6,762 nucleotides of DNA, taken from positions 1 through 6,762 of the forward strand of contig JAUVRV010000146.1 in NCBI GenBank assembly GCA_030597435.1. Direction: 5' to 3'. The notes beneath the pieces were generated by a model that ran no database searches, was not told the DNA's origin, and worked only from the letters and a program-made list of their open reading frames with translations. Source of the stretch: Gemmatimonadales bacterium. GTDB taxonomy: Bacteria; Gemmatimonadota; Gemmatimonadetes; Gemmatimonadales; GWC2-71-9. The translations under genes were made by a program, and so were the position numbers. Positions 6,524-6,762 of this stretch are shown here, piece after piece; positions within the stretch are counted from its first letter, which is position 1, and every line of letters starts with the position of its first letter.

Positions 6524-6762
6524 CTACTCCACTAGGTCGTTTTCCACCACATATCTGATCAACTCCGCGCCGCTCTGCAGGCCCATCTTGGAGCAAACTC
6601 GGGTTCTGTAGGTACTCACCGTCTTTGGGCTCAGTCCAAGTTCGCTCGAGACCTCGGCAACCGTTTTCCCAGCACCGAGTTTGCAGAGAACCTGGTATTC
6701 ACGTTCCGAGAGATGTTGATGGGGCTGTGTCACCCGATCTGCTTGGAGGTCCATGGCGAGAC
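6524..6762 (-). CDS. LuxR/NarL-family regulator, C-terminal DNA-binding part (gene runs off the window)
   Basis: The visible 3' end encodes a GerE/LuxR-type helix-turn-helix. Counting from the ATG at 6754, LSEREYQVL (15-23) opens the domain, GKTVAEVSSELGLSPKTVSTY (29-49) is the helix-turn-helix, and MGLQSGAELIRYVVEN (57-72) closes it, with the stop four residues later. The ATG at 6754 would give a free 76-residue protein. However, the frame continues open to the window edge, adding Leu-Ala, and this stretch matches the end of the linker that usually joins a receiver to this domain in NarL/UvrY-type response regulators. The most likely reading is therefore a full response regulator whose receiver lies outside the window, cut by the edge and not truly truncated. 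It would bind DNA as a dimer once phosphorylated. It is upstream of and co-directional with the receiver and kinase genes. Confidence 0.85.
   Translation of the reverse strand, partial: LAMDLQADRVTQPHQHLSEREYQVLCKLGAGKTVAEVSSELGLSPKTVSTYRTRVCSKMGLQSGAELIRYVVENDLVE

Noticed and set aside
6524..6754. A complete free-standing 76-residue LuxR-type HTH protein starting at the ATG at 6754.
   Set aside because: The frame stays open to the window edge and the residues before the ATG fit the usual receiver-to-HTH linker, so a gene cut by the window edge is more likely. Sequence beyond 6762 would decide.

Overview
The window is a stretch of high-GC bacterial chromosome with ordinary gene density. It holds one secreted metalloprotease gene on the + strand, facing a block of two-component signalling genes and a tRNA gene on the - strand. 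The protease is of the DUF5118/DUF5117/DUF4953 type and has a glycine-run linker. The tRNA does not encode its CCA end. Together these fit Acidobacteriota, Gemmatimonadota or a related environmental lineage better than an enteric gammaproteobacterium, but this is a family-level impression, not a placement.

Layout. Bases 1-191 are a leader with a clear ribosome binding site just before the protease start and two small inverted repeats. The protease gene runs from 192 to 2774 (860 codons), with a Sec signal peptide and an HExxHxxGxxH zinc site. Bases 2775-2836 hold three tandem 9-base repeats and a long GC-rich hairpin at the point where the two transcription directions converge. A complete tRNA-Cys(GCA) lies at 2837-2908 on the - strand, 36 bases beyond the stop of a 904-residue cytoplasmic hybrid histidine kinase (2945-5659, - strand). 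Upstream of the kinase come a relatively AT-rich 253-base gap, a stand-alone CheY-like receiver protein (5913-6338, - strand), a 185-base gap with three short direct repeats, and the 3' end of a LuxR/NarL-type regulator gene (6524 to the window edge, - strand).

How the parts may work together. The kinase has the order receiver-like, PAS, PAS, PAS, HisKA, HATPase, receiver. It has no membrane segment, so it should sense cytoplasmic or diffusible cues. It has all the residues needed to autophosphorylate (His530) and pass phosphate to its own C-terminal receiver (Asp826). The stand-alone receiver next door and the LuxR-type DNA-binding protein are natural candidates for downstream partners, but no Hpt domain lies in the window and the gaps are too large for a tight operon. 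The protease shares no orientation or visible regulatory element with the signalling block, and nothing here shows that it belongs to the same pathway.

The most notable observation is the kinase's N-terminal receiver-like domain. It has lost the phosphoacceptor aspartate (Gly60), one acidic-pocket residue (Ala14) and the conserved Thr/Ser (Ala88) but keeps the lysine (Lys110), so it looks like a pseudo-receiver. I found no CRISPR array, insertion sequence, phage gene or convincing novel system.
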